Shown here: positions 12,261 through 26,120 of the stretch, one piece after another
Layout: each line of letters starts with the position of its first letter
Position numbering within the stretch: the first letter of the stretch is position 1
Assembly (NCBI GenBank): GCA_030770545.1
Contig: CM061109.1
Coordinates: 17,282,001 to 17,346,000, forward strand
Direction: 5' to 3'
Length of the DNA: 64,000 bases
Source: Macropodus opercularis
Taxonomy: Eukaryota > Chordata > Actinopteri > Anabantiformes > Osphronemidae
Notes under the pieces: generated by a model
The model's database searches: none
What the model was told of the DNA's origin: nothing
The model's input: only the letters and a program-made list of their open reading frames with translations
Program-made: the position numbers and the translations under genes

Positions 12261-12956
12261 ATCCCAGGAGCACTCAGTAACTGACAAGCCTTCAAGTGGA
12301 TTCTCCTTTTTTTTGTCTTCCACGCAGGCTCCTGCTCCTCCGCCGCAAAACTGATCCAGCTTAGTGCATTCACATTTTACTTGTCACCAGCTCAGTCAAT
12401 TTGAAACAGACTTTGGGACTTTGAATTAGCGGGGTTCACTGTGTGCAGCTCTCCCACTCTCTCAGCCTCCTCACTCTGAATAACCTCGCTCTCACAATCC
12501 CACTGAAACTGATCGGCTTTTCAGAGAAGGAATGAGAAATTGGTCCCGACTGAAGCGAAGCATTTATTTATTTTATTTTTTCCTCTTTTTATCCGGAAAG
12601 CGTTCAAGTCACTGGGCCAACTCCCTGCCGTTCCAGGCGGATTCATTCATCCGCTCCTCACGGGCACTTCAAAAACCCCTATGCTGAAACTGAGTGTAGG
12701 AATGATTCCCTGATCTGTGTGTGTTGCAGATCGAATACCTGATAGTGTTTGGACGCTTCCATGCGTCGTCATGTATGATATATTATATTAATCATCTTTC
12801 TTGGTGGCTCCGGTGAACAGCGCTTAAGTCCCCCTAAGCCGACATGGTGTTAATATGCTCACCTCCTGCCAGAGTGTGCTGTGGCTCAGCAGGTGCCTGG
12901 ATCTGAAGCTGTGCGCTGTGTTTGAGTGAAAGGCGCGTCAACGTAAGCACAGCGTG

Positions 12957-12993
12957 AAGGCACAGCTGGAAGGCACAGCTGGAAGGCACAGCA
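12957..12993. repeat. 13-bp tandem repeat, nearly three copies
   Basis: The unit AAGGCACAGCTGG occurs twice exactly, followed by a third copy that diverges at its end. It is a small minisatellite inside the RhoGEF first intron, with no coding role seen. Confidence 0.85.
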
Positions 12994-15900
12994 CGAGCGA
13001 CACACTGCCAGAGCTCACTGCAGGGCCAAGCCAGGGGAGGACGCACAGTAGGTCAAAACTAACAGTAAAGCATAATGCATTTGCCTAAACCTCCTTCAAG
13101 ACGTTTTAATAAATCAAGATGAAATAAAGTAGTTATAATAACTTTAGCGTTTACTTTAGGAAAATGAGAGGGTGCACGGTCACGGCTCAGTAGCTTCAGG
13201 AAAACGTTTTACAAGTGATTCGATCTGTATGTGGTTCAACATATGGATTAGCCTTAATTTACTGTACATTTAGACGATGTGCTTCAGAGGAAAGGCCTCG
13301 TGAGAGTAATTCAAATGAGTGGGTGTGTGCATGTGTTTGCCACTCAGCGTGTGGCAGAAAGGCGGACTGCTGTCTGCACACTGCGTGCTGGCACCAAGTC
13401 TGGGCTCCAACGTGGCTCCAGCACCACCGGCTGCTGAGATATTTCACTGGGCGCTGAAGACGCCGGCCACCAGCGGCTGCTGAGCCACGACTCGCTGGTT
13501 TTAAGAGCCCCTGAAGCTGCCGGCAACACAGTGACTCACGCCTTGACCGGGAGAGCAGCACAGAGAAACAGTCGCATGGTCACGATGAGGTCACACTTAT
13601 CAAATGCAAAATATCCTGCACACTATCACCATCTGAATTAAAATATCACCCATCTCCACAGTTTGTTCCTTCAGTTCAACAAATACAGAGTTGACAGCAT
13701 TAATATAATACACAAGTGCTATTAGTAAATATTTGAATGAGGTGCTTCCGTGTGTTAAGGTTGTAGATCACAACAGAAACAGTCCTTTCGAAAGCACCTT
13801 CTAGGAGAGCAGTAGAAAAAAGGTCACGAAATAAGACCCTGCAGCTGGTTCTGGGCTCGATGCTTATTGACTGAGATGCTTGTGTGCAGTGTCTTACATA
13901 AGAAGACCTGCCATTATCAGTAGAGACTGAAAAGGAATGACTCCAGGAAAGTGAACGCATTTGTGCCATTAGGTCCTAACTGGTCAAAGAAGTGCTTTCG
14001 CTTCCACTATGCAGAAAAGTGGCATAAATACTTATATAAGGCAGAGACGTGTAGGAAAAAAAGAATCAGACCAAAGATGTGACAGAAGTGAAATCCTTAC
14101 CTGCATGAAAGCAAAACTAAACCTCGTTCTACCAGAAGGGACTGTCAGCACAGTCACAGCACGTCACAGCGTCTACAGTGAGCCAAGGGTCACGGCACAA
14201 AGCAGCTGCCAGTTATGTTTCAGTACACGTGTGAGCGCAGCAGCCTTCTTAGTCATTTGTGTCTCATTTGTGCATCTTTCTTTAAAGAACTTTACAAAGT
14301 GCTCTTTTAATTCGATGCGGGTGATTTTACTGGCTTGTCGGGGTGTTTGTGGGGTTCGAGTTGCTCAGCGTGTCGGTGATTTAGGAAGGTTTACAGCTGC
14401 TCCTAATCAGAGCCGGAGACGTTACACCACTGGGGAAATAATAAGCTTGAGATTAATTACCAGAGCAAGTCTGAACTGTATTTTATCTCCATTAAAACCA
14501 GCAGCACTTGTCCATGGGCACAGGAAAACAGACTCACACGTTACTGCTGGTTATACATGTACAGAAAAAGTATTTCTGCTTATGTTGAACAGCTCATCCA
14601 GATGAATCGCTTGGACTCTGTCCGGTCCTGGTAATAAAGACAAGCATGCTAACGAAGTGGCGATGCTGTGCTGTGAGGAGGAGGATGGCAGGGGAAGAGC
14701 GGAGCGGCTAGAGCGTCGGAGGATCCGCGGAGGCTGTGCGTTAACTACGACGGAGGGATTTAGTTACTTAATGACAGAGACTGGATGCAAATGAAGAACA
14801 CGAGGAGGGAAGAGGAAATGAGGAACAGGTAGAGAGCAAACACTGAGACAGCAGGTTGGGGATGAAGACAAGCGATCACAATAGTATGGGTGTAATGCAG
14901 GTGCCCAGACGTTGCTGCTTCCTACATTTTTCTGCAAGTTGGCAGCTTTGAGTTAAAAATAGAAAAAAAAATCTCTCCTTTTTTAAAAGCCGTTACTTCC
15001 GACCATAAATGAAAAGTGCATTAGCAGTGACAGCCGCTGTAATACGATTCATAAATACAGTTGTAAAATGGAAAACAGCTCCCAGCTCACGCCGCCCTTT
15101 CTCTTCAAAGGCAGCTTTCAGCATTTCCATTTTCTCCACCGAAACATTCCCACAAGCGCACACACGCTACTCAAGGTTTCCCATCAGCCAGTGAAATTTG
15201 GGTTAATGAGGCACCACCCGGGGACACTGCCAGCAACACCTCCACTAGAGCCTCTTCAGAGGATGGGTGGGGTCCTGCGCTGAGCACCGGCAACATCAAA
15301 AGCCCAAGTGGAAGAGCATTTCATTAGGCTGAACGTGTCTGAGCTACACGTCCCTGAGGAGATGAAGGAGTCTAACAGTAGAGGCAGAACTGGGAGCTGA
15401 CAACATAAAATGGACTTAATGTCGCTGGAAGCAGTGCTGAAGACGCAAAGTGAGACTATGTTTAGACGAGAAGAACAACCAGCACGTCCTCAGTGGCTCC
15501 AAAGGCTGGAAGCAGCTCATCCACGCAGCCACAGTCAAACTGTTTACTGCATCTTCTGGCTTAACGGCTGAGATTTACACTCCACTGTGAGACGGCCCTC
15601 AGAGGCTCCAAGTGCTCGTTGGAGTGTCTGCTGTATCTGCGGAGCAGTCCTGGTTCATGATGATGACCCTCCTTCTCAGACACTGGCCTTCTTCTTTTAC
15701 TGTACGTTTTCTCACTGCGCGTTTGCTTTGACCTTTGCTCTCCCGTCACACTCTCACTGTGTGAGTGTTTGAACCTGTTATTGTTCTGGACAATGAACTT
15801 CTGCCCGCGGTGTAATGCATATTGTGTGTTATCATCTCCAGACAACCTCCCTGATTCCTGCCACGTGTCTGCTCCATGTGTGGAGCATCCTTACGCCATG

Positions 15901-18212
15901 TTTGACTCGCTTTAACTATAATTCTTTCCATAAGTTAGGGTTAAATGCGTCTAGTCCCACTGTGGCAGTAAGGACCTACAGTATGAATCATCCCGCACTG
16001 CCGGGTCCTTACTCTTCTGTGGTTTTCAGGTGAACTAAGTCTCATTCATATTTCATGTGGTGGGAGGTGGAAATGTTGCGGATGAATTATACAGGCAGCA
16101 GATGACCTGAGAGCAAACACCTTGCTTCCTTTGCATGAGATTTTCCATGCGCGGGAAGCAGCGCTGCACATTTCAAGAGGACAAAAGAGGGAGTATTTTC
16201 CACCGAGGAGAGTCTGTTCAAATGAGACAGTTTATGCAAATGACGACAGGAGCTGTCACATGATATGAGGCCCTGTAATAAAGATAGTGCTCTGGATAGA
16301 CTGGCCCTTTGAAGTGACACAGGCAGCCTGGTTCTCCACTGAGGAACACAACTTATTGTGCTTGATCTGGTCATTATTTTATCTATCCCACTGAATTTCC
16401 TGTTGATCGGCCTGAACTCTTTCCTGCCTGGACTATTCTCCTTCCTCGCTGCAGTGATTGAACATCTGCTTTTTGCTGACCTGCTGTAATGAAGAAAGAG
16501 GCTAGTTTTAGTGCAGTGCATTGCAGTTTCCCTGTGTAACAGGGCTGAGTACCAGCACCAATTATTGATCAGCAGTTCTAAAAGTCCTGTTTATCGATTC
16601 CTTGCATCTTCATTTAAACTGCGTTTTTATGCTCATAATGTTCTGGTGCAGTTATTTGTAATGTGTCTAAGTCCAACAAGCTGAAATGATTTGCTTACGT
16701 TAACTGATCGGTCATTCGCAAGAAAGGCGGCAGAAAACCATTAGAATCAATCGTTTTAGTCCAGCGTGAGGATTTGCCACTTTTGAATTGAAATAACAAC
16801 GTACAGCTGAATATATATCACATACGTTTCTGCTTCTTTAGATGCCACAGTGACGTACAAACGCACACTCACGTTGTTGGTCAATATCAAAAACAATCAC
16901 AGTTTGCGTGTCAGTGGCTCATGTTTAACTGATGAAGCGGCAAACCATGTAATTACCCAGTGATCACACAGGGAAACGAGCATCATCTCAATAACGGTGT
17001 GTGTGTTGTGTCAGTTTCTGTCTCCCAATCAGCAGCGTGGTTTTCTGCCACATCACAGACAGGCTCTCCATGGACGGTTATGGATCCCACTCAGCTTGGA
17101 GATACAGAACAACCGCTACACAGCGTAGCGTAGATCACACACACAGATGAAACACGCGCACCGCGACCGGTAATCCACTGTGACAAGTTCTGATCTTCTA
17201 ACGTTTGTGACGCTGTGACTGGGTGATGTGCTGTACGATGAATGAAAGGGAGGGAAACGCAGCCAAACAGAGACACAGGGTGATGTAACGAGTAACCTCT
17301 GCGTTCAGTCACTCAGAGGAGAACTAACGCGCGGCTGGCATTTACGTAAGTGACATGAAGACATGGTTCCAGGTTGGGTCACTCGCCTGAGGCGCCTTTT
17401 AAAATCAAAGGTTTTATACTTTTTGTTCCATAAATACACTCAGACCCACAACAGACAGAGCATTAAAGCTGAGACACGATGTGCAACAGAAATGAAAGCT
17501 CTACTAAACTGTCTATGGGACGTTTAATCAGATGTTCTGATGCAGAATCAGCACTGACGACTAGACAACATTTACTACACAAGAAAAGCTTTACAGGGTC
17601 AGACGCCGTCGACAGACCTGCAACCAGCACAAAAACACACTCAGCAGACTTTAATGGAGTCATACAGCGAAGACACTTGTTTCACACAACGTATTAATAC
17701 TCAGAGTAACATGAATTGCAGGAATTGTTTATTATTACTATCAACAAATTGCCAGAAAATGTCCAAGTATTATAATATTTCACACGTCTACTGTGATTCC
17801 ACCCCAGTTTTCTGGATCTGTACTGTGACAAAAAGTCGACAAATACGTCACAGTTCAAAACATCAAGCTGCTCATACTCCTACATGCAATGGAATAGATC
17901 CCAGATGAAACAGCTGCTGTGGATCCGCCTTTAATTGCTTCCCAAGGCCAGTGTCAGCGCTACAGCCAGAATACAGCAAACGAAACAACAAGCAGTCACC
18001 ATAGAGACGAGAGGCGATGGCAGACAGGTTCAACGCAAGCTCATGTCTCTCAACTAGTCTGTGTTTGGCCCACACACACTCACACACCTTCCCCCAGGGT
18101 GTTTTCCTGTGTCCCTTGTCTTTTCTGCAGGGGATCATAATGACATCAGCAACAGCAACACCTACATCAACAAAACATCAACAGTCTGCTCACATTCATA
18201 ACCATATGCTCA

Positions 18213-18218
<6 letters not shown>

Positions 18219-18244
<26 letters not shown>
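18219..18244. repeat. (CA)n microsatellite
   Basis: An uninterrupted CA run preceded by a short CT run, inside the RhoGEF first intron. Confidence 0.9.
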
Positions 18245-19387
18245 AACGTAAACCCCGTGTCTGACCTCATTCCTACAATATGTCTCCTGGGAGGAACAGG
18301 AAGAAGTAGATGAAGATAAGAAAAAAATCATATCACGTGAAATGAAGGAAACTGCTGAGGGGAATTCAACCGAGGAGGCAGGAGGGAGTGTCTGACGGAT
18401 ATCTGACAAAGGAGGAGGAGAGCTGCAGGTGATCTGAGCGAGGGAAGCGCAGACGAGGAGATAGATAGAGTAGATAGAGGTGTCACTGTCATCCCTGGAG
18501 TGGCGTTAACAAACAAAAGGAGGCTAATAAGGCAGCAGAGGATTTGCTGGGCAGCAGATGGCTACGTGACTCACTTCCATCACCAGGAACGAAGAAAGAA
18601 GGGGGATAAGAGAGGGTGAGGGTGGATGGACAGAGAAACTGATTTTCAGCTTTAGAGAGGGGGCAGCGAAAAAGAGAAATTATTCCTTAAAAGAAATGAA
18701 GTCACCTGGCAGATCACAGCTTCTCTAATCCTCCCCATCAGGCAGAAAAGAGAATAAAGGAAGAAAATGTTTCACTCGTGCCCCACAGTTCCTAGAACGT
18801 GAACCTCCTCTTTTCAAAATAAGAGTCCCGTCTTTTAAGGGGCAGTCGTCATCCTCATAGGTGAGATCCACCACATCCACCACAACAGAAACCACCATGA
18901 ATCCTGACTGGCGGACATCAATGTGTCAGGAGCGATGAAAATGTCTGCCAGTTTTCAAAATAAGAGCATAGAGCCGTGCTTCTTCTAAAGTGTGACAGGA
19001 TAATATTAACATTTAGGCACATTACTGCCAACACAATGCATCACTCCATCAAACAGCACTAAATCTATTTTATTTTAAATTCAGCCACATGTTCGCTCGC
19101 CTCCATTCTCTGCATCAATACTCTCACTTGACCTTGAGGGGGGAGAGTCTGTTTCTTATCAGCTCATTGACGGCTTTCACTGCGATCCATCAGGGAGACA
19201 TCACGACTTGATTATTGACTGGACGGTTCCTACAGATGCTTTAAGGATCAGCATCTGCTGAAGGCATTTCACATGTCACTGGATGACTCACTCCTTCTTT
19301 GAGGAGAAGGGGAGAAAGAGGAGGGGGGGTGACGTAAAAGAGGGGAGAGGAAAGCAGAAGCCGAGGACATGGTTGTAATTGGCTTAA

Positions 19388-19440
19388 AGGAGAGGAGAGG
19401 AGAGGAGAGGAGAGGAGAGGAGAGGAGAGGAGAGGAGAGG
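19388..19440. repeat. (AGAGG)n pentanucleotide microsatellite
   Basis: Ten perfect AGAGG units, purine-only on the plus strand, flanked by further purine-rich sequence (19300-19345 and 19441-19505). Such tracts can adopt triplex structure and are usually length-polymorphic. Confidence 0.95.
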
Positions 19441-21610
19441 ATAGTGAGGAAAGGGTACAAATGGATGGACAAAATGATTAACGGCACAGAGAAGAGGGGG
19501 AAGATTGGTGCGTGAGGAAGGATGAAGAGCCATTGATCAGCTGTCACCACCGTTTACAGGAGCCCAACTAACAAGCATCAACCCTGGAAGGATGCATCTG
19601 CAGTGTTTATGGCTGTGTGCATCCATGCGAGTGCAACAGACCGTGGTTTTAGACTGTGTGCATCTTCTTTAGCGCTGAATGCGTCAGGTAAAGAAAAACT
19701 ACTGATACTTGATGAAAGTCGAAACTCCACCCGTGACACGTTTAGGTTAGACTCAGAAATGCTGCAGAAATGTTTTTCCGTGTGGACACAAAACAATTTT
19801 CTGTCCTTTAATTTGTGCGAAACATTCAAAATGAGAAACTGAAGACGCAGACGCAGCTGAACAGCCACTGGACTGAGTCTTTTTCATCAGTGGCAGATGG
19901 AAATTCCTAATTACTAACCCCAGGAAGCCCTTTGGAGATCCTCACCGGTGGCTACAGACATGATTAGCCTGACATGAACCTCCTAAACTGTGAGTCCAAA
20001 CCTCTTCACTTCTCAATCCCCAGCGCTAATATCGCTATGCAAACCTGACTGTGTCAACTCAATTTATTTTCCAATTTCCCGCAGGGTGAAAGAGTGTCGC
20101 TCACTCTCTCTGCCTGTCCGCCATCCATCACTCCACAAGTCCCCATCGCCTCTGTTGCGCATCTCTTGTCTTTCTTTCCACGTGTCGCCTGCTCTTGTTT
20201 CTTATTCATCTATCTGCTACTGTATCGTCTCCCCAACATGCCGACCGAGCAGGACGGAGTAAACTACTGAATGTTTATACATATTTTAAATATTGAAAGG
20301 CGCTATAACCAATTTCTGGAGGTCTTCGAAGAAGCAAAACAAACTCAACCCCACATCTCTTTTCTTCTTGCCCCTTCTGTCCGGTTTCTTCGACTTCGTT
20401 TCCTCTGCTGGGTACTGCAGCAATATTTTCACAACAATATGCTTCATGTCCTGGAAAAACACTTTACTTTAACAAGCCCCTTAGACACTATAAGGCATAA
20501 ATATTGAATAAATGGTTAAACGTACACTACAGTGTAGCTGCGCTATAACTCCTTCTGCCATGTCCAGAAACATAGCTAACGACAAATAACACAAATCATT
20601 GTAGAAGAAGACAAACGCTGTCAACTCCTTGTATTTTTATTAAAAAAAACAACGTATTCACTGACGTAGAGTCATTAAGACGAGGTCGTTTTCAGCTCGT
20701 GTGCATTTACAGCTGGGCCGAGGCCACAGCGGCTGGTTGATATCGACGTTGCTCTGTGAACAGCCTACAATACACAAACACCAGACGCTGCCGGCTGCAG
20801 AGGAAAACACCTTCGACCAGGCAGGAATTTATCAGCCACAACAATTAATCTTGTGGGAGGCGGTTAGTGACTGTGTGTGTGTGGATCTATAAGACAGCGT
20901 CTCACAGAGAAACGGGGAGAGACTACAGGATTACACTGAGGATATCTGACTGCCCCTGACACACACCACGCACAAAGACACACCACAGTCAGCCAGGCAT
21001 GAGGGGAAGCTCATCAGATTCCCTCTACCTGCAGATCAGATAGCATTCACACACGTCTCTGAGCATCTAGACCGAGCTGGAACAGTTTGTCCTCCTTCAG
21101 GAAAGACTTTCTCTAGAGATCAAGAAGAGGCTTTAAAATACTTCTATGTCCAGTGTGATGATAAGCAAAAAAAGGCTGTAAAGCTGAGCTGCAGTATCAG
21201 AGGAGCCTGAGAGGCGATCTGTGTCCATGCAAAGCATCACATTACACCTGCTGTCATCCTTCACTTCACTCCATACACGGCCACATGAATTATTGAGCGA
21301 CGCCTGCATTGTCAACTACTACGCCTCCGACCGAGCGCAATGAACATTCAACTGGTCTTCACCATTAACAACAACGACAAGGTGCAGATGCGGAGGGGTT
21401 TTCCCCGAGCAGGAGCAGGGAGCCCTTCACTAAACAGACAATGTCACAAAGCAGAGCACATGCTTCCTCCCCATCTCAGCTTTTTGTACTGACAACAACT
21501 GTTTCCACTCTGCAGCTCGTTCCTTCAGTGAGGAAACAAGCTACCGATGTCACACAAGAACATGAAAGTAAAGGAAATTGAGCTGGATATTTGCAGGTTT
21601 GTGTACTCAC

Positions 21611-21714
21611 CCCTTCACTGGCAGAGAGCGTTTGTTAGTCGGCGTGTGTTTGAGCTCCGCAGCGCAGCAGGAGCCTCACTTCTCCGTCTAGCTCCCACCG
21701 CGAGCTGGAGTACA
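21611..21714 (-). other. Likely non-coding first exon of the RhoGEF gene
   Basis: On the minus strand a strong splice donor (GAAGGG|GTGAGTAC, exon end 21611) follows a GC-richer stretch. No coding sequence is apparent. It is the best upstream partner for the acceptor at 9061 of the first coding exon. The transcription start is not visible; the right boundary is set at the edge of the neighbouring GT/GA repeat. Confidence 0.4.
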
Positions 21715-21742
21715 GTGTGTGTGTGCATGTGTGTGTGTGCGC

Positions 21743-21776
<34 letters not shown>

Positions 21777-21778
21777 GC
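21715..21778. repeat. Compound (GT)n-(GA)n microsatellite
   Basis: About 40 bases of GT repeat with a few interruptions pass directly into about 22 bases of pure GA repeat. On the minus strand it sits immediately upstream of the likely RhoGEF first exon, so it is either promoter or 5' UTR. Confidence 0.9.
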
Positions 21779-24700
21779 GCGCTCTCACTGGCTATTGTTA
21801 CAGGGACGGGAGCCAAACTGAGCATGCTCCAACATGAACAGCCCTTATGGTTGGCATGGAAACCAGGGAAGCGGCCGCCGTGCTCTACTTGCGAGGTGCT
21901 TTCTGTTGGCAGACAGCGCGAAGTGCAGGCAGGTGCTGCTGCTGTGTCATCGTCCGGGCCACGTTTCAACACCTGATTAATCTTCACTTCTCTGCTGCTG
22001 CATTCTCCTCGGCGAGAATAAAGCTGCTCTCTGAGCTGATGACCTGGATCTGCTACAGAAGTTCACACGGTGTCCTGGATAAAAGTAATCCAGCACAGTC
22101 CAGGGTTCTCAGAGAAACACCTGACGGGACGTGCAAATGTCAGGAAAGCATGATCATCTGATTTTTACGGGTAAAATAATGGACAGCGAATCAATTTCAC
22201 TATCACACCTTTTCACAGATAATAAAAACGAATGGATTAGGCTGTTTTTATGTATCGCCACACAGCACTAATATGAAGTCTCTATCTAAATAAAATCCAA
22301 TTTTCCCCGTTAGTATGCACATGTATTTACGCAGCAGGATTCTCGGAATCTAATCAATTCTTCTGCTCTGCTGGAGAAGCATGTGTCCTAAGAACAACGC
22401 GTGGAACCAGCCGTGCATCAAACCCAGAGCGTGTGTCTTTCAGGCTGACGCTGGGGTTTTACTATCTGGTTGACTGTTCGATGCTACAGAGCAGTAAATG
22501 AAGGAGGAGACAAATAGAAACAACCGAAATAACCAAACCGGCTTCTTTTCCTTACTTACATTTAGAGAAACAGCACTTTCCTGATTTTTTCTTATTTGAA
22601 TCCAGCTGCACTGTCCGGTGTAAAATCACATGGAGGATCTGCAGGTATCAGGTGTTAGCGGAGCCATTACCAGCAGTCAATGCAGCCCACTCACCACAGG
22701 GGGCGAGATCACTAAGCACCTGCTGTTCCTCATCGCTCCTCATCCCTGCCATCGACAGGAAAGCATGAAAACATGGAAGCCTGCTGGAGCATTTCTAAAA
22801 CATTTAGCACCTGCACCGCACATCAAACAATCAATTCAGCTACTGCAGCAGGGCAAAAGCAGCTTGGGAGTGTTTATAGCGTTCATAGCATATTATAGTA
22901 TCTTTGTGTGTGTCATTAGTGAATTTCATGTGGACTAATTGGTGGTAACCATTTGTCTGGGCTCAATAAACGCTAGTAAAATGTCTGTGTGGTGTTTAAT
23001 GTTTGAGTGTGTTGGACCCCGACCCGTTGTCAGACCCAGACCGAGGTCTAGCTGGTAGTGACACCGAGGGTCAAGATGTGAAGTATCCACTGAGCTGCCC
23101 TGCTCCGCCCAGCGACCCACCGCTAGATAATTTATGAGGGTTCCACCACCGCTTCAATAATTCATGGATCCCTCGTTCTGCCGTGGGTGAGTCACGGACG
23201 AGCCTTTTACTGAGACAAGGAGAGGGAGCGAGTCAGATTAAGAGAGAGGGCCGGTGCATTTGCAGGCTGCGAACTGCAGAGGAACTTGCCACAGCATTGC
23301 TTTTTGAGGCTGCTAAATTTAGCCCTGCTTTCAGGACGCAGGGGAGGAGACGCACGAGGGAGGGCCGGCTTCAAGTAAGTAACCCTGAGATCCCGAAGGC
23401 ACGAGGCCACCAACAACAAGCCCAAGCGCAGTCGTTTGTCTGATCACACACACGGAGAACGAGCAGACAGTGTGAATCCCCTGCTCTGCACAATGGCTGT
23501 TACTGTTAGCTCTCCTGAACAATGCATCACCGCTGACCCCCTGGGCTGGACGCAAACCTTTGCATATTGAAGGGGGGGGCAGTGTGTTGATACAAGACAT
23601 GGTAAACCCCTCCCTGCCGTGTTTGCTCGCCACCTAATTGCTTGGCAGTGACGGGGGCATTGTGGGGCACAGTGTTTGCTCGTTTGATGCCTGACAATCA
23701 ATAAAGCGATGGGAGAGTGGGTGAAGGTTGATGGAGGACACAATGCACAAAGCAAAACAGTGACACACATAGAAATGCAGCCACAGGCTTGACCCAGTGA
23801 ACATTAGTCAAACCATTAACCGTGTCTGTCCACGGAAATAAAGGGCAAATGTGCGTATGCAGAAGGACGAGAGTAATAAATAAGTTTAATGTGAACGTAC
23901 GTTGCAGGAATCAAGCCTTTACTCGGATGACTGGGGATCTGTCAGCTCTTATTTGCACCATCAAATAGACATTTGAATTGATCTGCAATGGAACAGGTGA
24001 CCTGATGAAAAAGACAAACACAGGGGAAACAGGGCCACGTTTATCGGTCATGACCCATTACTCTTATCTGGTATTTAATTTTCCATCCACTCTTGGTAGG
24101 TCCCATAGGAGGCAGAGGCTACTGTGCAACTCAGTTAAAGTGCTATTTACCAGATATTATGTAAAAATATCTCTATGACCTATATTCTCAGATGTGTGTG
24201 TGAATGGGGGTTGGTGCGAAGCGTGTGTGGGGTTTGTTTTGGCTGATCTGAATCCCAGTGAAGCCTGCTCTCATAACCAGCACTGCACTGGATGAACCCA
24301 GCCTATGATGAGGAGCTGTCAAACTTTCCTTTTAGTTTGTTCATTTCCGCAGAACCATATAGCTCCTCTCAAAACCTGTTGTGCACCGTCTACGCGCCTC
24401 CTCCCTTGTCCGCCTGTTCTGACTGCTCTGGTTAGTCTTTTTTTAAAACACTTCGTCTGATAGTACTACACACCAGAACAGAGAGCCAAAGGGCACCCGC
24501 ATGCCAAAAAGAGACCCACCACAGAAACATTAAACTGGAACCTCTTACCTTTTAACTTAAACTAATTGTGCAACATATCCGCACAGAACTGGGCTGAAAA
24601 GAAACCGGAACCAGAAGCAACATTGCCTGGACCCTCTTCAATAAATGGGAAGTTCAGCCTTGGAAACACAGGGACGACGTCGTTCGTCGCCAGCTGCTCT

Positions 24701-25249
24701 GCCATGTAGGAGGTAGGAATAAAAACACATAAGCCATCAAAATTCAAGTGCGGCAATCTTCACAGTAACGGCAGGAAGCTCGGGTGTACTTCAGAAACAT
24801 CAGCATTTACACATCAATGGAGGGGGGCGGGCCGAGGTGTATTATAATGCAGAATATTCACACAGCCCGGGAGGCTTTCTGAGCACCACGAAGGCAACAA
24901 GCAACACAACATTTGGAAGCAAATATTCTGCAGGGGTGTGGTTTGCGTCTGCTTCAGACCGAAGAACATAACATTAGGCCATAACGGTGACGTAACCGTA
25001 GGTCCAAGTAAAGAGCAGGAGGCTGCACAAGGTTGCTGCACTTTGAATAACAGCACGACAAAAAGCCATTAGAGGAGACCTTGGGCAACCTCTGGATCAG
25101 AAGGCATCAGTGAAGCAGCTGCCGCAAAAAAGCTAATTAACCATGGACAGAAAATGATGCAGAGCTTTAGATGAACACGGGACTAACTCTACAACTTTAA
25201 CATCATCGTCACCTCAGCTTGTCCTCTTAAGGGCAGTGGGAGGCACAAT

Positions 25250-25360
25250 GCATTGAGCCACACTGAGGCTTCAGGTCAACCTAGACACAGAGAAGATTCA
25301 AACATGGGTCCCTCCATCACCTTGCAGCTGTGAGGCGACGGTGCTTATTTCTGCACGACA
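25250..25360. repeat. Degraded dispersed repeat fragment
   Basis: The stretch ATTCAAACATGGGTCC followed by CTTGCAGCTGTGAGGCGACG resembles a motif common in fish dispersed repeats (a 'GATTCGAACCCAGGACC...GCTGTGAGGCGACAGTGCTAACC'-like unit). It carries a tRNA-like B-box resemblance, but no tRNA fold is apparent around it. The limits are approximate. Confidence 0.4.
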
Positions 25361-26009
25361 AGGAAATCCCACATCCTCTGGATGCAGCATTACAGTATTT
25401 TCATTACTGGGACGGATGAGGAAGAGGATCTGCTGGCTCGTAGTTGAATCCACATTTTACCAACCAAATCGCTAAAGGCAATGCACACACTCTTGGAGCC
25501 AGCAGCACGAGGTCTCCAGCCTCTCGAACCAGACATTTCCTTTGAGACCCTGCTGATCAACTAACCAAACTCTTTACGGATCACGCAGGCTCGTCAATTC
25601 AGCTGCTTTCAAGATAATCCTTCCTACTGGTAAAAACGCAGCGTGACCGGAATCCTAATGGTCCAGAAGCGAAGGATCTGGACACAAACACACGAGCAGG
25701 AGCCGTCTTCAAGCTGTCAGGTAGAGCCGCACAGAGGCTTTCACACTCATTAACATTCTGCACCTGGCTTCACATCACACAAACACACACATGAGCACAA
25801 ACAGGGAACAATCTCCTCAGAGAGAAATGTATTTGCAGCTGAAATGCCACTGCCTTCAGTATAGAAATGGAAAATGGGATCAGTGTTGGGCGAGTTCATT
25901 TCCTGTTCTTTAAGAAACGGACTCTTGCATATTTGAATCTTTTTGTGTTCTTTTGTTATTTAGTGACTTCTCAATCACTTTGATTTCTTAGTGTGAGCAG
26001 TGGGATGGA

Positions 26010-26028
26010 ATAATAATAATAATAATAA
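26010..26028. repeat. (AAT)n microsatellite
   Basis: About six TAA/AAT units, AT-rich context, about 90 bases left of the MITE copy. Confidence 0.85.
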
Positions 26029-26120
26029 AAAATCGATAGCACGGATGAAGGTTTAGATACCGATAACATGATATATTGTTTGGATGAACAATGTGTAACA
26101 TTGTGTAATATTACTATAAT

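Larger units (their letters stand above)
9061..21610 (-). other. Probable 12.5-kb first intron of the RhoGEF gene
   Basis: No exon with recognisable coding content was found on either strand. It contains simple repeats, listed separately (12238, 12957, 18219, 19391), and several long chance ORFs without family resemblance. Its status as an intron depends on the donor at 21610 pairing with the acceptor at 9061, which is inferred. Confidence 0.45.

Noticed and set aside
14009..14605. 198-residue plus-strand ORF
   Set aside because: No family resemblance, no fitting splice signals, composition unlike coding sequence; it lies in the probable RhoGEF first intron. Treated as a chance ORF.
18219..18244. 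Regular repeats that might suggest an array
   Set aside because: This and the other short-period repeats are microsatellites; there are no spaced repeats with unique spacers, so no CRISPR array.
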